Shown: positions 17,513 to 25,945, counted from the first letter of the stretch. The stretch: 51,909 nucleotides of DNA from Planctomycetota bacterium (GCA_020848275.1 JADLAK010000038.1:1-51909); one strand, 5' to 3'. Translations and numbers: made by a program. Notes: generated by a model not told the origin, from the sequence alone.

Positions 17513-18265
17513 ATGTCCGGACACAGCAAGTGGCACCAGATTCGTCACAAGAAGGCGCGCTCCGATAAAAAGCGCGCCAAAGAGTGGTCGATCCTCGCGC
17601 GCAACATCATCATGGCCGCGCGCAGCGGCGGCGGCGACGCCAAGATGAATTACAAGCTCGCGTTTGCCATTGAAGAGGCCAAGGCTGCCAACATGCCCGG
17701 CGGCAACGTCGACCGCGCGATCAAGCGCGGCACCGGCGAACTCGAGGGCGCCGACCCGGAAGAACTCACCTACGAGGGCTACGGCCACGGCGGTGCGGCG
17801 CTGCTGGTCGAATGCCTGACGGACAACCGTGCGCGCACCGCGCCCGCCGTGAAGCATGCCTTCGAAAAGAACGGCGGCCGCATCGCGACGCCGGGCAGCG
17901 TCACGCGCCTGTTCGAGCGCCAGGGTTTGATTTTGATCGAGAAGGACAAAGCGCCCGAGGACAAGCTTTTTGACATCGTGGTAGACGCCGGCGCGGAAGA
18001 CCTCGACAGCAGCGGCGAGTACTACGCCATCAAGATGCCCGCCGCGGCCTTTGAGGGCGTGAAGAAGGCGCTGCGCGAAAAGAAGATCAAGACGGAGTCA
18101 GCCGAACTCGTGCAGGTCCCCCATGCGACCGTCGCGCTGAACGAGGAAGACGGCCGCAAGTTACTGAAGATCATCGAGGTGCTGGAAGACCTTGAGGACG
18201 TGCAGAACGTTTTCGGCAATTACGAGATGCCGGATTCCCTGATGGCGGAACTGGAGAAGAAGTAG
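17513..18265 (+). CDS. YebC/PmpR-family DNA-binding transcriptional regulator
   Basis: 250 residues starting MSGHSKWHQIRHKKARSDKK, the family signature. The three-domain YebC fold is complete: a basic N-terminal helical domain, then GGNVDRAIKRGTGE and YEGYGHGGAALLVE in the middle, and a C-terminal domain ending in EDVQNVFGNYEMP. Members have been described as transcription factors and, more recently, as ribosome-associated translation factors that relieve stalling. I use ATG 17513; a TTG two codons upstream is in frame but not conserved. It often lies next to ruvC in other bacteria, but not here. Confidence 0.95.
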   Translation: MSGHSKWHQIRHKKARSDKKRAKEWSILARNIIMAARSGGGDAKMNYKLAFAIEEAKAANMPGGNVDRAIKRGTGELEGADPEELTYEGYGHGGAALLVECLTDNRARTAPAVKHAFEKNGGRIATPGSVTRLFERQGLILIEKDKAPEDKLFDIVVDAGAEDLDSSGEYYAIKMPAAAFEGVKKALREKKIKTESAELVQVPHATVALNEEDGRKLLKIIEVLEDLEDVQNVFGNYEMPDSLMAELEKK

Positions 18266-18274
18266 GGCAACTGC

Positions 18275-18460
18275 GAACACGAAGCAGCGAAGAAACGAAG
18301 AAAAACAGAGGCATGTTTAGCCTCGAATCTTCACGAACAGTCACGAATAACGGCATTCAATTCGTGGAGATTCGTGTGCATTCGTGGCTGGAATCGCAGT
18401 TGTTTTTGCCGTGATTTGCATGAAGAAATAAATTCTTCGCTTCTTCGTTCCTTCGTGTTC
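18275..18460. repeat. Nested word-repeat hairpins (CACGAAG outside, CACGAAT inside)
   Basis: Outer arms 18275-18302 (GAACACGAAGCAGCGAAG words) and 18433-18460 (reverse complement) enclose a second hairpin with arms 18330-18348 (CACGAACAGTCACGAAT) and 18361-18388 (ATTCGTGG words). The inner family is the one seen at 47433 and 51751. A small stem GAGGC/GCCTC at 18308-18324 lies between them. It looks like one element inserted in the loop of another. Confidence 0.85.
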
Positions 18461-18483
18461 AGGTTGTTACGGGGCACACAAGC

Positions 18484-18939
18484 ATGGCTAAATCTTCGAT
18501 CAACACGATCAAACTGACCGGCATCGCGGGCTACGTCAAAGGCACGAGTTACGTGCTGCTGCCCGGGACCGAGACCGTGATCGGCCGCTCGCGCGAATGC
18601 ACGATCTGCCTGCGCGAGGCGCAGAAGGCACACCAGCCCGCCGTCGACCACGAAGGCCACCCGCGCCCTGAAAAAGGCATCGCCGACCACTTCAAAACCG
18701 TCAGCCACCAGCACCTGCGCATTACCTTTGTCGACGACGGCCAGGTGATGGTCGAAGACCTCTCGCGCCACGGCGTCTTCCTCGACGGCCACGCGATTTC
18801 CAAGAAGGCGCTGCTCAGCGACCTCGATACCAAGAGCCACGAGTTGCGGCTGGGCACCAACGAATCCTTCCGCATCGAACTTCAAAGCGGCGCGGCCGTC
18901 AAATCCGCCCCCAAAATCAGCGTCAAAAAGAAGGCGTAG
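18484..18939 (+). CDS. FHA domain protein
   Basis: 151 residues. A single forkhead-associated domain covers nearly the whole protein: VIGRSRECTICL (GR-S motif, residues about 36-47), VSHQHLRI (SxxH, about 76) and DLSRHGVFLDG (the NGT position, here His-Gly). FHA domains bind phosphothreonine peptides. An insertion of about 25 residues (QKAHQPAVDHEGHPRPEKG) sits between the first and second motifs. The C-terminal tail is Lys-rich. No Ser/Thr kinase is in the window, so its partner is unknown. The usual Asn after the NGT loop Arg is replaced by His, so phosphopeptide binding is not assured. Confidence 0.8.
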   Translation: MAKSSINTIKLTGIAGYVKGTSYVLLPGTETVIGRSRECTICLREAQKAHQPAVDHEGHPRPEKGIADHFKTVSHQHLRITFVDDGQVMVEDLSRHGVFLDGHAISKKALLSDLDTKSHELRLGTNESFRIELQSGAAVKSAPKISVKKKA

Positions 18940-18949
18940 GCCTTTAACA

Positions 18950-19205
18950 GAGCGCGAAGCGTAAGCAAGCGGCACAAAGCTGTTCAACCGCCGATAAACG
19001 CGGATTCACGCCGACAAACACGGCAACTACATCCTCACGCCAAGCCGCCAAGAGCCTTGCGTGGCTGCGGTTTCCTAACCGCAGCCGATAGATCACTGGC
19101 GTTCGCCCTCTGTTAGTCAAACAACCACGCTGGACTCTTGGCGCCTTGGCGTGAGACCGCTTTTGCTGTCGTCTTTTTCCGTGTTACTCCGTGACTTCCG
19201 TGGAC
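18950..19205. repeat. Repeat cluster: GAGCGCGAAGCG element plus CGCCAAG hairpin
   Basis: Three families lie in the gap before the next gene. A GAGCGCGAAGCGTAAGCAAG element is at 18950-18973; a near copy lies within mutL at 24057-24080. An AACCGCCGATAAA unit at 18986-18998 is complementary to 6690-6705 and 20686-20700. A hairpin has arms at 19035-19054 (TCACGCCAAGCCGCCAAGAG) and 19135-19154. Then comes a CCGTG array, 19179-19205, matching the right outer arm at 41352-41381. Confidence 0.8.
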
Positions 19206-19226
19206 CATGTTGTTGCAGTTAACAGC

Positions 19227-20645
19227 ATGCCGGAAGCTCCGCCGCCTGCCAAAGCCTCTAAACCGCGCCTCCGCTGGTGGAAGTTTCCCGTCGCGATGAT
19301 TGCCGCCGCGGCAATGTTGCTTGTCGGCTTTGAAGTCGTACGCCAAATCATGATCGCCACCGCCTGTGCCGAACTGCGGGCCACGCGCGAACGCCTCGAT
19401 AAAGCGGTGCTCCACGGAAAGTCGCTTCAACAGTTCTATGAATCGCGCGTCACAGGCCGCAACGGGTGGGCGGCGTGGCTGGCATTCCAGGACCAGATAC
19501 ATGAATTGGTTCAGCGCCCGTCCGAGTTCAATAGCGATGGCTCTTTAACGCGACCTGACTATTTCGAGATTGGCTTGGCTATTGAAGGCCAAGACATGAA
19601 CAACGCACCACTCCCGCCACCTACCCAACCCGAGTTGAAGTTCTTTGTCGACGCCACGGCGGCCTGGCTGCCTGCGATAGAGGCGCTAACTGCCTACGAT
19701 TCAATTATCGTCTGCCCGATTCCCGGCGGCGAATCTGCCAGTCCCGCGTTTGCGGTGTTGCCGCGGCTTCACCTGTGGTCTCACATGTGCCTGCGCATCG
19801 AGGCGCAACGCCGCTTAGGCGACAAAAACGGGGTGGCACACGACGTAACTATGATGGCTCGGCTGGACGCGCTGTTCCGGACGCCGGTGGGCATTTATGA
19901 CGCCTACTTCCAGCTTCGTTGCCGCGAATTGCTTTGGGACAAAATCGGAAAACTTGCGGCCAAGAACGAACTGGACCAGCCTACCTTGGACGCGCTGCTG
20001 CGGACCGCAGCGCCAAGCACAACCATTTTGACAGAAGCGCTGGAATGCGGCGCCGTTTCGGCGTTCTTCTATTGGGATCGCGCCAAGGTGATGGAGGGTG
20101 ACCCGTTGTTTGACTGGCTCTACCGAAAGAATGACGTAGTTGATTGGTACGTTGACGATGACAACAAACAATTCGTTCATCCTTTTACGTCGTGGCAATT
20201 CAGACGAAATGAGGGGGCCAAGGAGAACTACCTGCTGAACTGTCTCGACACCGCTAGGGCACGCGGCACAGGCATAGCTTCGGTGGACTTTGACCTGCCT
20301 GCGTCCAGTGCCCCCTTGGATGGGACTGCATCGCAGTTCTGGGGCGAGACAGTCCGCGATCAATTCAGAATCCTTCGCTTGAAGCTGGAGCAGATCAGGT
20401 TGTGCCGCGCCGCCGCGCACCTGCGACTTGCGGAATTCGCCCAGGATCCGTTGCGCGCCGAACATCCGGCCTTCGCCACAGCCGCGCCCGTGGACTCGTG
20501 GGTTGAAATGAAATTCGTCGACGGGAAGTGCGTGCTAACCCTGAGCTACGACAAGTTCGTCAAGTACGCGGGGCCGGGGCATGGGGAATCCGAAGCAGCT
20601 TTCCGAGCCGACAATCTTGGTTTGCTGCTCGAACCGCGGAAGTAA
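19227..20645 (+). CDS. Unrecognised membrane-anchored protein
   Basis: 472 residues from ATG 19227; a GTG at 19191 is in frame but lies inside a repeat. A Pro- and Lys-rich N terminus is followed by one membrane helix (about 20-40, FPVAMIAAAAMLLVGFEVV), so most of the protein should be outside the cytoplasm. The rest is mixed helical with many Trp, Leu and Glu residues and no motif I recognise. Codon use is a little less GC-biased than in its neighbours, for instance many AAT, GAT and TTG codons. It is bounded by repeats and followed by a terminator. No function is proposed. Confidence 0.7.
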   Translation: MPEAPPPAKASKPRLRWWKFPVAMIAAAAMLLVGFEVVRQIMIATACAELRATRERLDKAVLHGKSLQQFYESRVTGRNGWAAWLAFQDQIHELVQRPSEFNSDGSLTRPDYFEIGLAIEGQDMNNAPLPPPTQPELKFFVDATAAWLPAIEALTAYDSIIVCPIPGGESASPAFAVLPRLHLWSHMCLRIEAQRRLGDKNGVAHDVTMMARLDALFRTPVGIYDAYFQLRCRELLWDKIGKLAAKNELDQPTLDALLRTAAPSTTILTEALECGAVSAFFYWDRAKVMEGDPLFDWLYRKNDVVDWYVDDDNKQFVHPFTSWQFRRNEGAKENYLLNCLDTARARGTGIASVDFDLPASSAPLDGTASQFWGETVRDQFRILRLKLEQIRLCRAAAHLRLAEFAQDPLRAEHPAFATAAPVDSWVEMKFVDGKCVLTLSYDKFVKYAGPGHGESEAAFRADNLGLLLEPRK

Positions 20646-20658
20646 CCGCCAAGCAAAC

Positions 20659-20691
20659 GATGGACGCCTTATCGGCGTCCATCTGTTTTAT
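20659..20691 (+). terminator. Rho-independent terminator
   Basis: A perfect 10-bp stem, GATGGACGCC at 20659-20668 with its complement at 20674-20683, is followed by TGTTTTAT. An outer pair AACCGCC/GGCGGTT (20644, 20693) extends it. It lies 14 bases after the stop of the 19227 gene. Its tail is the same unit as at 6684-6708. Confidence 0.75.
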
Positions 20692-20753
20692 CGGCGGTTG
20701 AATACTTCGTGTCCTTCATGACCTTCGTGTGGCAGTTGCATTTCAAAGGCAAC

Positions 20754-20782
20754 AGCACATCGAACTGGAGTTCGATGCCACA
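20754..20782 (-). repeat. REP-like hairpin immediately 3' of the acyl-CoA dehydrogenase gene
   Basis: Stem CATCGAACTGGAGTTCGATG (20758-20777) is framed by AGCA and CCAC. It starts right after the dehydrogenase stop codon on the minus strand. A second copy at 43989-44016, with compensating base changes in the stem, stands right after glutamate dehydrogenase. Confidence 0.8.
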
Positions 20783-21964
20783 CTACATGAACGCGCTTTC
20801 GCCGGTGATGGCTTCGCCGATGGCGAGCGAGTGGATGTCGTTGGTGCCCTCGTAGGTCTTCACGCTCTCGAGGTTGCACATGTGCCGGATCACGTGGTAC
20901 TCGTACATGATGCCGTTGGCGCCCAGGATTTCGCGCGCCACGCGCGCCGCATCCAGCGCGATGTTCACGTTGTTCAGCTTGGCGATGCTGACCTGCGTGT
21001 GGGTCATCTTGCCCTCGTCCTTGAGCTTGCCCAGGCGCTGCGCCAGCAACTGGCCCTTGGTGATCTCAACAAGCATGTGCGAGAGCTTGTGCTGCGTGGT
21101 CTGGAAGCCGCCCAGGGGCTTGCCGAACACGATGCGCGACTTGCTGTATTGCCGCGCCATGTCGAAACACGCCATCGCCGCACCGAGTGCACCCCACGAA
21201 ATGCCGTAACGCGCCTGCGTCAGGCAGCTCAGCGGGCCTTTTAAACCTTCGGCCTTGGGCAGCATGTTGGCTTCGGGGATTTTCACATCGCTGAAAAACA
21301 GTTCGCTGGTGTTGCTCGCGCGCAGTGAGCCCTTGCCCTTTTGCTCGCGCACGTCAAAGCCGGCCATGCCCTTTTCGACGATGAACCCGCGGATGCTCTT
21401 GGGGTCGTCGGCCTTGGTCTTGGCCCACACGATCGCGATATCGGCCATGTTGCCGTTGGTGATCCACATCTTGCTGCCATTGAGGATCCACTCTTTGCCC
21501 TTCTTGGCAGCGCGGGTGATCATGCCGCCGGGATTGCTGCCGAAGTCGGGCTCGGTGAGGCCGAAGCAGGCGATCGTCTGGCCCTTGGCCATGGCGGGCA
21601 GGTACTTCTTCTTTTGCTCTTCGCTGCCGAAGGTGAAAATCGGGTACATGCACAGGCTGGATTGCACGGAAACAAAGCTGCGGATGCCGCTGTCGCCGCG
21701 CTCGAGTTCCTGGTTGATCAGGCCGTAGGCGACGTTGTTCATGCCCGCGCAGCCGTATTCCTCGGGCAAGTTCGCCCCCAGCACGCCGAGTTCCGCGAGC
21801 TTGGGAATCAATTCGGTCGGGAAGGTGCCCTTCTCGTAGTGCTCGGTAATCACGGGCATGATGTTGTCATCGACGAACGCGCGCACGGTATCGCGCACGT
21901 TTTTCTCGTCGTCGGACAGCAGGTCGTCAATCGCGTAGAAGTCGGGGCTTTCGTATTTGGCCAT
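20783..21964 (-). CDS. Acyl-CoA dehydrogenase, glutaryl-CoA dehydrogenase type
   Basis: 393 residues from ATG 21964. An FAD flavoenzyme that oxidises and, if a true glutaryl-CoA dehydrogenase, decarboxylates its substrate in lysine and tryptophan breakdown. Seen: FGLTEPDFGSNPGG (FAD/substrate), WITNG, the ARYGISWGALGAA segment that is characteristic of the glutaryl-CoA branch, and the catalytic Glu372 in TYEGTNDIH. The length is that of the family. The electrons would pass to ETF, which is not encoded here. The frame continues upstream through a word-repeat hairpin to 22066 without any conserved sequence. Confidence 0.88.
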   Translation of the reverse strand: MAKYESPDFYAIDDLLSDDEKNVRDTVRAFVDDNIMPVITEHYEKGTFPTELIPKLAELGVLGANLPEEYGCAGMNNVAYGLINQELERGDSGIRSFVSVQSSLCMYPIFTFGSEEQKKKYLPAMAKGQTIACFGLTEPDFGSNPGGMITRAAKKGKEWILNGSKMWITNGNMADIAIVWAKTKADDPKSIRGFIVEKGMAGFDVREQKGKGSLRASNTSELFFSDVKIPEANMLPKAEGLKGPLSCLTQARYGISWGALGAAMACFDMARQYSKSRIVFGKPLGGFQTTQHKLSHMLVEITKGQLLAQRLGKLKDEGKMTHTQVSIAKLNNVNIALDAARVAREILGANGIMYEYHVIRHMCNLESVKTYEGTNDIHSLAIGEAITGESAFM

Positions 21965-22010
21965 GGGTGCGCTCGTGTCAGGTAGTGCGGCGACAATAGC
22001 AGGCGTGTAC

Positions 22011-22087
22011 AGCGGATGGCAGATAGCAGTTAGCAGATGGCAAAAGCGGATTGCCGCTATCCGCAATCTGCCATCTGCTATCCGCTA
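22011..22087. repeat. Word-repeat hairpin, CAGATAGCAG family
   Basis: Left arm 22011-22041 (AGCGGATGGCAGATAGCAG words) and right arm 22056-22087 (CTATCCGC, CATCTGC words) are reverse complements. The right arm ends directly at the stop codon of the zinc-ribbon gene (TTA at 22088). Confidence 0.85.
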
Positions 22088-23251
22088 TTACGCCGCTTTG
22101 TTGCCGCCGCCGACAAACCAGTACAGAGCGAAGCCGCCGCCGCAGACTGCGAGGATCGCGAGCACCAGCAGCATGATCTTGACCCAGCTCAGGGGCGCCT
22201 GGCCTTGTACTTCGCCGGTCGCGCCGTTGATCAGGACGTTAAAAACCTTGTTCTGGAAGCGGTAGGCCATCACGTAGATCGGCAGCAGCGTGAGCTTGAA
22301 GCTCTGGCCGTAATAGCTCGCGCGTACATCAAGGAAGCGATGCGTGTCGCCGGGCACGTCGCGGCCGCAACGAGCCGAGACCTCGCCGTAAATACCGTTG
22401 CGAGCGATCTCCCAGCCCTGCTTGAGGTCGACGGTGTAACGCTCGGCGCGGAAGCCCGCCAAAAACTTCATGTCAAAGGGCAGCGCAGCTTTGGTCGGGA
22501 AGGGCTCGATCTTGGCCACCAGTTTCGCCAGGCGGTTGCGCAACTGCAGGCTCGCGCACACCAGCCAATCGTCGAAAAAGTCGCGCCGATGGCCGCTGGT
22601 CCACACCCAGCGAATTTTGCGCACCTGCCGCGTGCGATGGACGGTTTGGTTGTTCACGCGCGTGGTGTAGTGCTCGGTGACGTAGTAGTAATAGCCAGCC
22701 TGCGCCGTCCATTGCGCCGCCACATGGCTGTCGTAGGTCCAGTACGGAACGTAGAGGCCGTTCAGGTCTTCGACGCTGCTGCGGTGTTTCAGCGCGTTGG
22801 GGCGAAACCACAGGCCCTTCATCCAGGTGCGGAATTTCTCGTCGGCGGTCTTGGAATCGAACGCAAAGGGCAGCAGGCTTTCCGGGCGCAACACCTCGTG
22901 CGGCTGCTCGACTGTGACCGTCTTGCGGCTGCCGCAATAATCGCACCGCACCGTGGTTTCGGTATCGGCGACCTGGATTTCCGCGCTGCATTCTTCACAT
23001 TTGATCTGGCGCACACCGCTGGGCGGCGGGACGGCGTTTTTGCCCAGGAAGCGGTTCATGGCGTCATTGAGGTCGTATTCGACGACGCCGCCGGTGACGA
23101 CGATGTTCTGGGTGTGGCCGCAGTGGCCGCACTTGAGCACCGCCTGGCCGGGGACAAATTCAAGCTCGGCGCCGCACTGCGCGCAGGGAAGCGTGGTTGC
23201 GCTGACTTTCTGGCCCTCAACCGGCCCCTGATCGTTGTCGAATTCGCCCAT
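22088..23251 (-). CDS. Double zinc-ribbon membrane protein
   Basis: 387 residues from ATG 23251. Two CxxC...CxxC zinc ribbons lie near the N terminus (CAQCGAELEF to CGHCGHT, about 20-46; CEECSAEIQV to CDYCGSRK, about 85-110). A middle domain rich in aromatic residues follows (YVPYWTYDSHVAAQW). One membrane helix stands at the C terminus (IMLLVLAILAVCGGGFALYW). Relatives are often labelled TFIIB-type zinc-ribbon proteins or, wrongly, primosomal helicase. The soluble domain faces the cytoplasm if the helix is a tail anchor. No partner is evident. Function unknown. Confidence 0.75.
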   Translation of the reverse strand: MGEFDNDQGPVEGQKVSATTLPCAQCGAELEFVPGQAVLKCGHCGHTQNIVVTGGVVEYDLNDAMNRFLGKNAVPPPSGVRQIKCEECSAEIQVADTETTVRCDYCGSRKTVTVEQPHEVLRPESLLPFAFDSKTADEKFRTWMKGLWFRPNALKHRSSVEDLNGLYVPYWTYDSHVAAQWTAQAGYYYYVTEHYTTRVNNQTVHRTRQVRKIRWVWTSGHRRDFFDDWLVCASLQLRNRLAKLVAKIEPFPTKAALPFDMKFLAGFRAERYTVDLKQGWEIARNGIYGEVSARCGRDVPGDTHRFLDVRASYYGQSFKLTLLPIYVMAYRFQNKVFNVLINGATGEVQGQAPLSWVKIMLLVLAILAVCGGGFALYWFVGGGNKAA

Positions 23252-23323
23252 GGTTGCCCCCGTGTACGCGCCCGACGAGGTTTTAGCGTTAGCGGGAGGT
23301 GCCGCCAAGCTGTTGAGGCACCG

Positions 23324-23393
23324 ATCGTGTCACGTGCGACGTGTTTCGTGCTTCGGGTTTTCCGTAGCACGTGGCACGAAACACGTAACACGA
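23324..23393. repeat. Word-repeat hairpin, ACGTGTTTCGTG family
   Basis: Left arm 23324-23357 (CGTGTCACGTGCGACGTG words) pairs with right arm 23363-23393 (GTAGCACGTGGCACG words). The right arm abuts the mutL stop codon. The loop is 5 bases. Confidence 0.85.
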
Positions 23394-25286
23394 TTATCGC
23401 CGATGAAACACCTTCTCGAGGTCGATGAAGCCGATCTTGTACGTCGTCGGGCGACCGTGAGGGCAGGCGTAGGTGTGGGGCACGCTTTCGCCCAGTTTCA
23501 GCAAGTCGCGGATTTGTTGCGGCGTCAGCGCGTAGCCGGCCTTGATCGCGGCCTTGCAGGCGATCATCTCCGTCAGTTGCTTGCGCGCTTCGCCGATGTT
23601 GGCGGGCCGGCGGCCCTGCGCGAGTTCTTCGCACAGCGCCTGCACGGTTTCGGCGTGGCGGTCCTTGCTGAACTTCGGGACCGTGGTCAAAGCGAGGCTG
23701 TCCGGGCCAAAAGGCTCAACCTCGAAGCCGAATTCCGCCAGCGCTTCACGCTGCGAGAGCGCGACCTGCACCGCAGCCTTCGAAAGATTCAACGGCATCG
23801 GCGCGATCAAGCGCTGGCGCTCGGCGACTTCGCCAAATCGCGACTCGACTTGATGAAATAGAATCCGCTCGTGGTAGGCGTGCTGGTCGATCACGACCAT
23901 GCCGTCGTCGGTCTCGACCACGATGTAGGTGTTGCCGACCTGGAACAGACCGCGGGCGCGGGATAACAGCGATTGTGGATTTTGGATTGTGGATTGTGGA
24001 TTCGTGGCTGCAACTTCTACAGCAACTCCCGCCTCCTGCCTCCCGCCTTCGGTTTTGCCGCTCGCTAACGCTTCGCGCTCGGTTACGGCACTCGGACCCG
24101 CGAGAACTTCCCTCGCCGCATCCCAGCGCGCCCAGGCCTCGCGCGCGTCGGTACGCTGCTGCGTGTTGAACATCTCGGGTTTAGCCGCAAAATCAAAGCC
24201 GGGCTCAAAGGGCGAATCGGGCCGTGCTTGCGGCGGCGGCGCAAACGCCGCCAGACGATTCACCGGCTGCGCGGGCAGTTGCATCGAGGGCAGTAGGCCC
24301 GAGCCGATCAGTTTTTCAGTCAGCGCTGCCTTGATCAGCGAGAACAAACGGTTCTGGTCGAGAAAGCGCACTTCGGTCTTGGCCGGGTGCACGTTGACGT
24401 CGACCGTTGACGGGTCAACAGTCAGGAACACAAACGCGACGGGGAAACGCCCCGGCGGCAGGAATTCACGGAACGCCAGCATCACCGCCTGCATCAGCGC
24501 GCGGTCGCGGATCGGGCGACGATTGACGAACAGTTGCAACCCGCGCGTGTTGGGCCGGTTGGTCGAGGGCGGCGCGAAATAAGCGTCGAGCTTGGCGTAG
24601 GGCTCGAACTCGTGGGCTTCCAGCACGCCTTCGGCAAAACTGTCGGCGAACAGGCTGCGCAGGCGCGTCGGCGTGTCTTCGCCCGGCGACGCTTCCAGCG
24701 CGACGCGCTCGCCGTGGCGCAGCGAAAAGCCGATCTCCGGGTGAGCAAGCGCCGCGACCTGCATCAGTTCGATGATGTGGCTGAACTCGGTGCCGTCGCC
24801 CTTGAGCCATTTGCGCCGCGCGGGAATGTTGTGGAACAGGTCGCGGACCTCGATCGACGTCCCCGGCGCCGCCGCGCAGGCGCGCACCGGCGTCGCGTCG
24901 CCGCCGCTGATGGAAATCTCGTGGGCGTGCTCGTCGCCCACCTGGCGCGAGACGACTTTCAGGCGGCTGACCGCGCCGATGCTGGCCAGCGCCTCGCCGC
25001 GAAAACCATTGGTGATGATCTGGAACAGGTCGGCGGCTTCGCGCAGCTTGCTGGTGGCGTGCGCCGCAATGGCCAGCGGCAGGTCTTCGGCCGCGATGCC
25101 CTCGCCGTTGTCGCTCACGCGGATCAGCGTTTTGCCCGCGTCGACGAGCGCGACGTCGATGCGCGTGGCGCCGGCGTCGAGCGAGTTCTCGACGAGTTCC
25201 TTGACCACGCTGGCAGGACGCTCGATCACTTCGCCGGCAGCGATCTGGTTTGCAAGTTCCGGCGAGAGCAGGCGAATTCGACCCAT
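23394..25286 (-). CDS. mutL: DNA mismatch repair protein MutL
   Basis: 630 residues from ATG 25286 (MGRIRLLSPELANQIAAGEV). GHKL ATPase motifs are complete: ENSLDAGA at 33-40, DNGEGI at 59-64, GFRGEAL at 94-100, and NVHPAKTEVRF at about 298. The C-terminal endonuclease domain shows DQHAYHE at 467-473, ACKAAIKAG at 576-584 and CPHGRP at 608-613. The DQHA(X)2E(X)4E motif lacks its last Glu (His478). The linker contains two stretches that are translated copies of intergenic repeats (about 400-411 and 429-438). MutS is not in the window. Upstream sequence is open to 25616 but is not MutL-like. Confidence 0.96.
   Translation of the reverse strand: MGRIRLLSPELANQIAAGEVIERPASVVKELVENSLDAGATRIDVALVDAGKTLIRVSDNGEGIAAEDLPLAIAAHATSKLREAADLFQIITNGFRGEALASIGAVSRLKVVSRQVGDEHAHEISISGGDATPVRACAAAPGTSIEVRDLFHNIPARRKWLKGDGTEFSHIIELMQVAALAHPEIGFSLRHGERVALEASPGEDTPTRLRSLFADSFAEGVLEAHEFEPYAKLDAYFAPPSTNRPNTRGLQLFVNRRPIRDRALMQAVMLAFREFLPPGRFPVAFVFLTVDPSTVDVNVHPAKTEVRFLDQNRLFSLIKAALTEKLIGSGLLPSMQLPAQPVNRLAAFAPPPQARPDSPFEPGFDFAAKPEMFNTQQRTDAREAWARWDAAREVLAGPSAVTEREALASGKTEGGRQEAGVAVEVAATNPQSTIQNPQSLLSRARGLFQVGNTYIVVETDDGMVVIDQHAYHERILFHQVESRFGEVAERQRLIAPMPLNLSKAAVQVALSQREALAEFGFEVEPFGPDSLALTTVPKFSKDRHAETVQALCEELAQGRRPANIGEARKQLTEMIACKAAIKAGYALTPQQIRDLLKLGESVPHTYACPHGRPTTYKIGFIDLEKVFHRR
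23971..24094. repeat. Intergenic repeat words captured inside the mutL linker
   Basis: 23971-24005 is an array of GATTGTGGAT/TTTGGATT words, one arm of the family seen at 25982-26072. 24057-24080 matches the GAGCGCGAAGCG element at 18950 (inverted). Both are read in frame by mutL, giving NPQSTIQNPQ and VTEREALASG. No partner arm is present, so no hairpin forms here. Confidence 0.8.
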
Positions 25287-25471
25287 TGCCGAACCATACC
25301 CCCCGCGGCGACGTCCACAAGGGCTGTCGGTGGTATGTTGGTAAGTAAACCCACCACAGGGATTGTTTGTTGGCAACTTGGCGACTTCTTTTTGGAGAAC
25401 CGGTAAATCCTCGTAAATAGCGCTGAAATAAAGATTTCTGCAGCAGTCAGTCCAAACAATGCATTTAGTGC

Positions 25472-25499
25472 TTGAAGTTTTGCGGGTTCGTCTTATTTT
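25472..25499 (+). promoter_or_regulatory. Possible sigma-70-type promoter of the H1-like gene
   Basis: TTGAAG at 25472-25477 and TATTTT at 25494-25499 are 16 bases apart, about 50 bases before the ATG at 25550. Found by eye only. The region is AT-rich compared with its surroundings. Confidence 0.35.
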
Positions 25500-25549
25500 C
25501 CGCCGCAACGTATCGCAGGGCACAAGTTGCAATCCTGAGGAGATCCACC

Positions 25550-25924
25550 ATGGCAAAGAAGGGTGGCAAAAAGGCAGCGAAGAAGCCGGCCAAGAAGGCG
25601 GCAAAGAAGGCTGCACCGAAAAAGGCGGCCAAGAAGGCTGCCCCGAAGAAGGCGGCTCCGAAAAAGGCTGCTCCGAAGAAAGCTGCGAAAAAGGCTGCGG
25701 CGCCGAAGAAAGCGCCCGCGGTCAAGCCTCCGACGCCGGCTGAAACCAAGCCGCCGGCGATGAAGGCGGGCGATGACGAAGAAGAAGAGGAAGAGGCAGC
25801 GCCTCGCCGACGCCCTGAAGACATGCCCAAACCCGGCGCCGCTGGCCGGCTGTTTGACGACGAAGATGAGCTGGAAAACTACGACCCGCTGTTCGACGAG
25901 ATCGACGAAGAAATCGACGAATAG
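25550..25924 (+). CDS. Histone H1-like Lys/Ala/Pro-rich protein with acidic tail
   Basis: 124 residues. Residues about 1-60 are repeats of KKAA, PKKAA and KKAAPKK. A short Pro-rich hinge follows (VKPPTPAETKPP), then an acidic run DDEEEEEE and a C-terminal acidic domain (FDDEDELENYDPLFDEIDEE). The N-terminal part is like the tail of histone H1 and bacterial H1-like proteins (Hc1, AlgP type) and should bind DNA or RNA; the acidic tail may mask it or contact other proteins. The ribosome binding site GAGGAG is 8 bases upstream of ATG 25550. It has its own likely promoter and a strong terminator, so it is a single-gene unit, probably well expressed. Confidence 0.85.
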   Translation: MAKKGGKKAAKKPAKKAAKKAAPKKAAKKAAPKKAAPKKAAPKKAAKKAAAPKKAPAVKPPTPAETKPPAMKAGDDEEEEEEAAPRRRPEDMPKPGAAGRLFDDEDELENYDPLFDEIDEEIDE

Positions 25925-25945
25925 ACTGGGATGAGTGACTCATTG

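Noticed and set aside
22088..23251. Primosomal helicase PriA, as such zinc-ribbon proteins are sometimes labelled
   Set aside because: No helicase motifs are present; only zinc ribbons, an aromatic-rich domain and one membrane helix.
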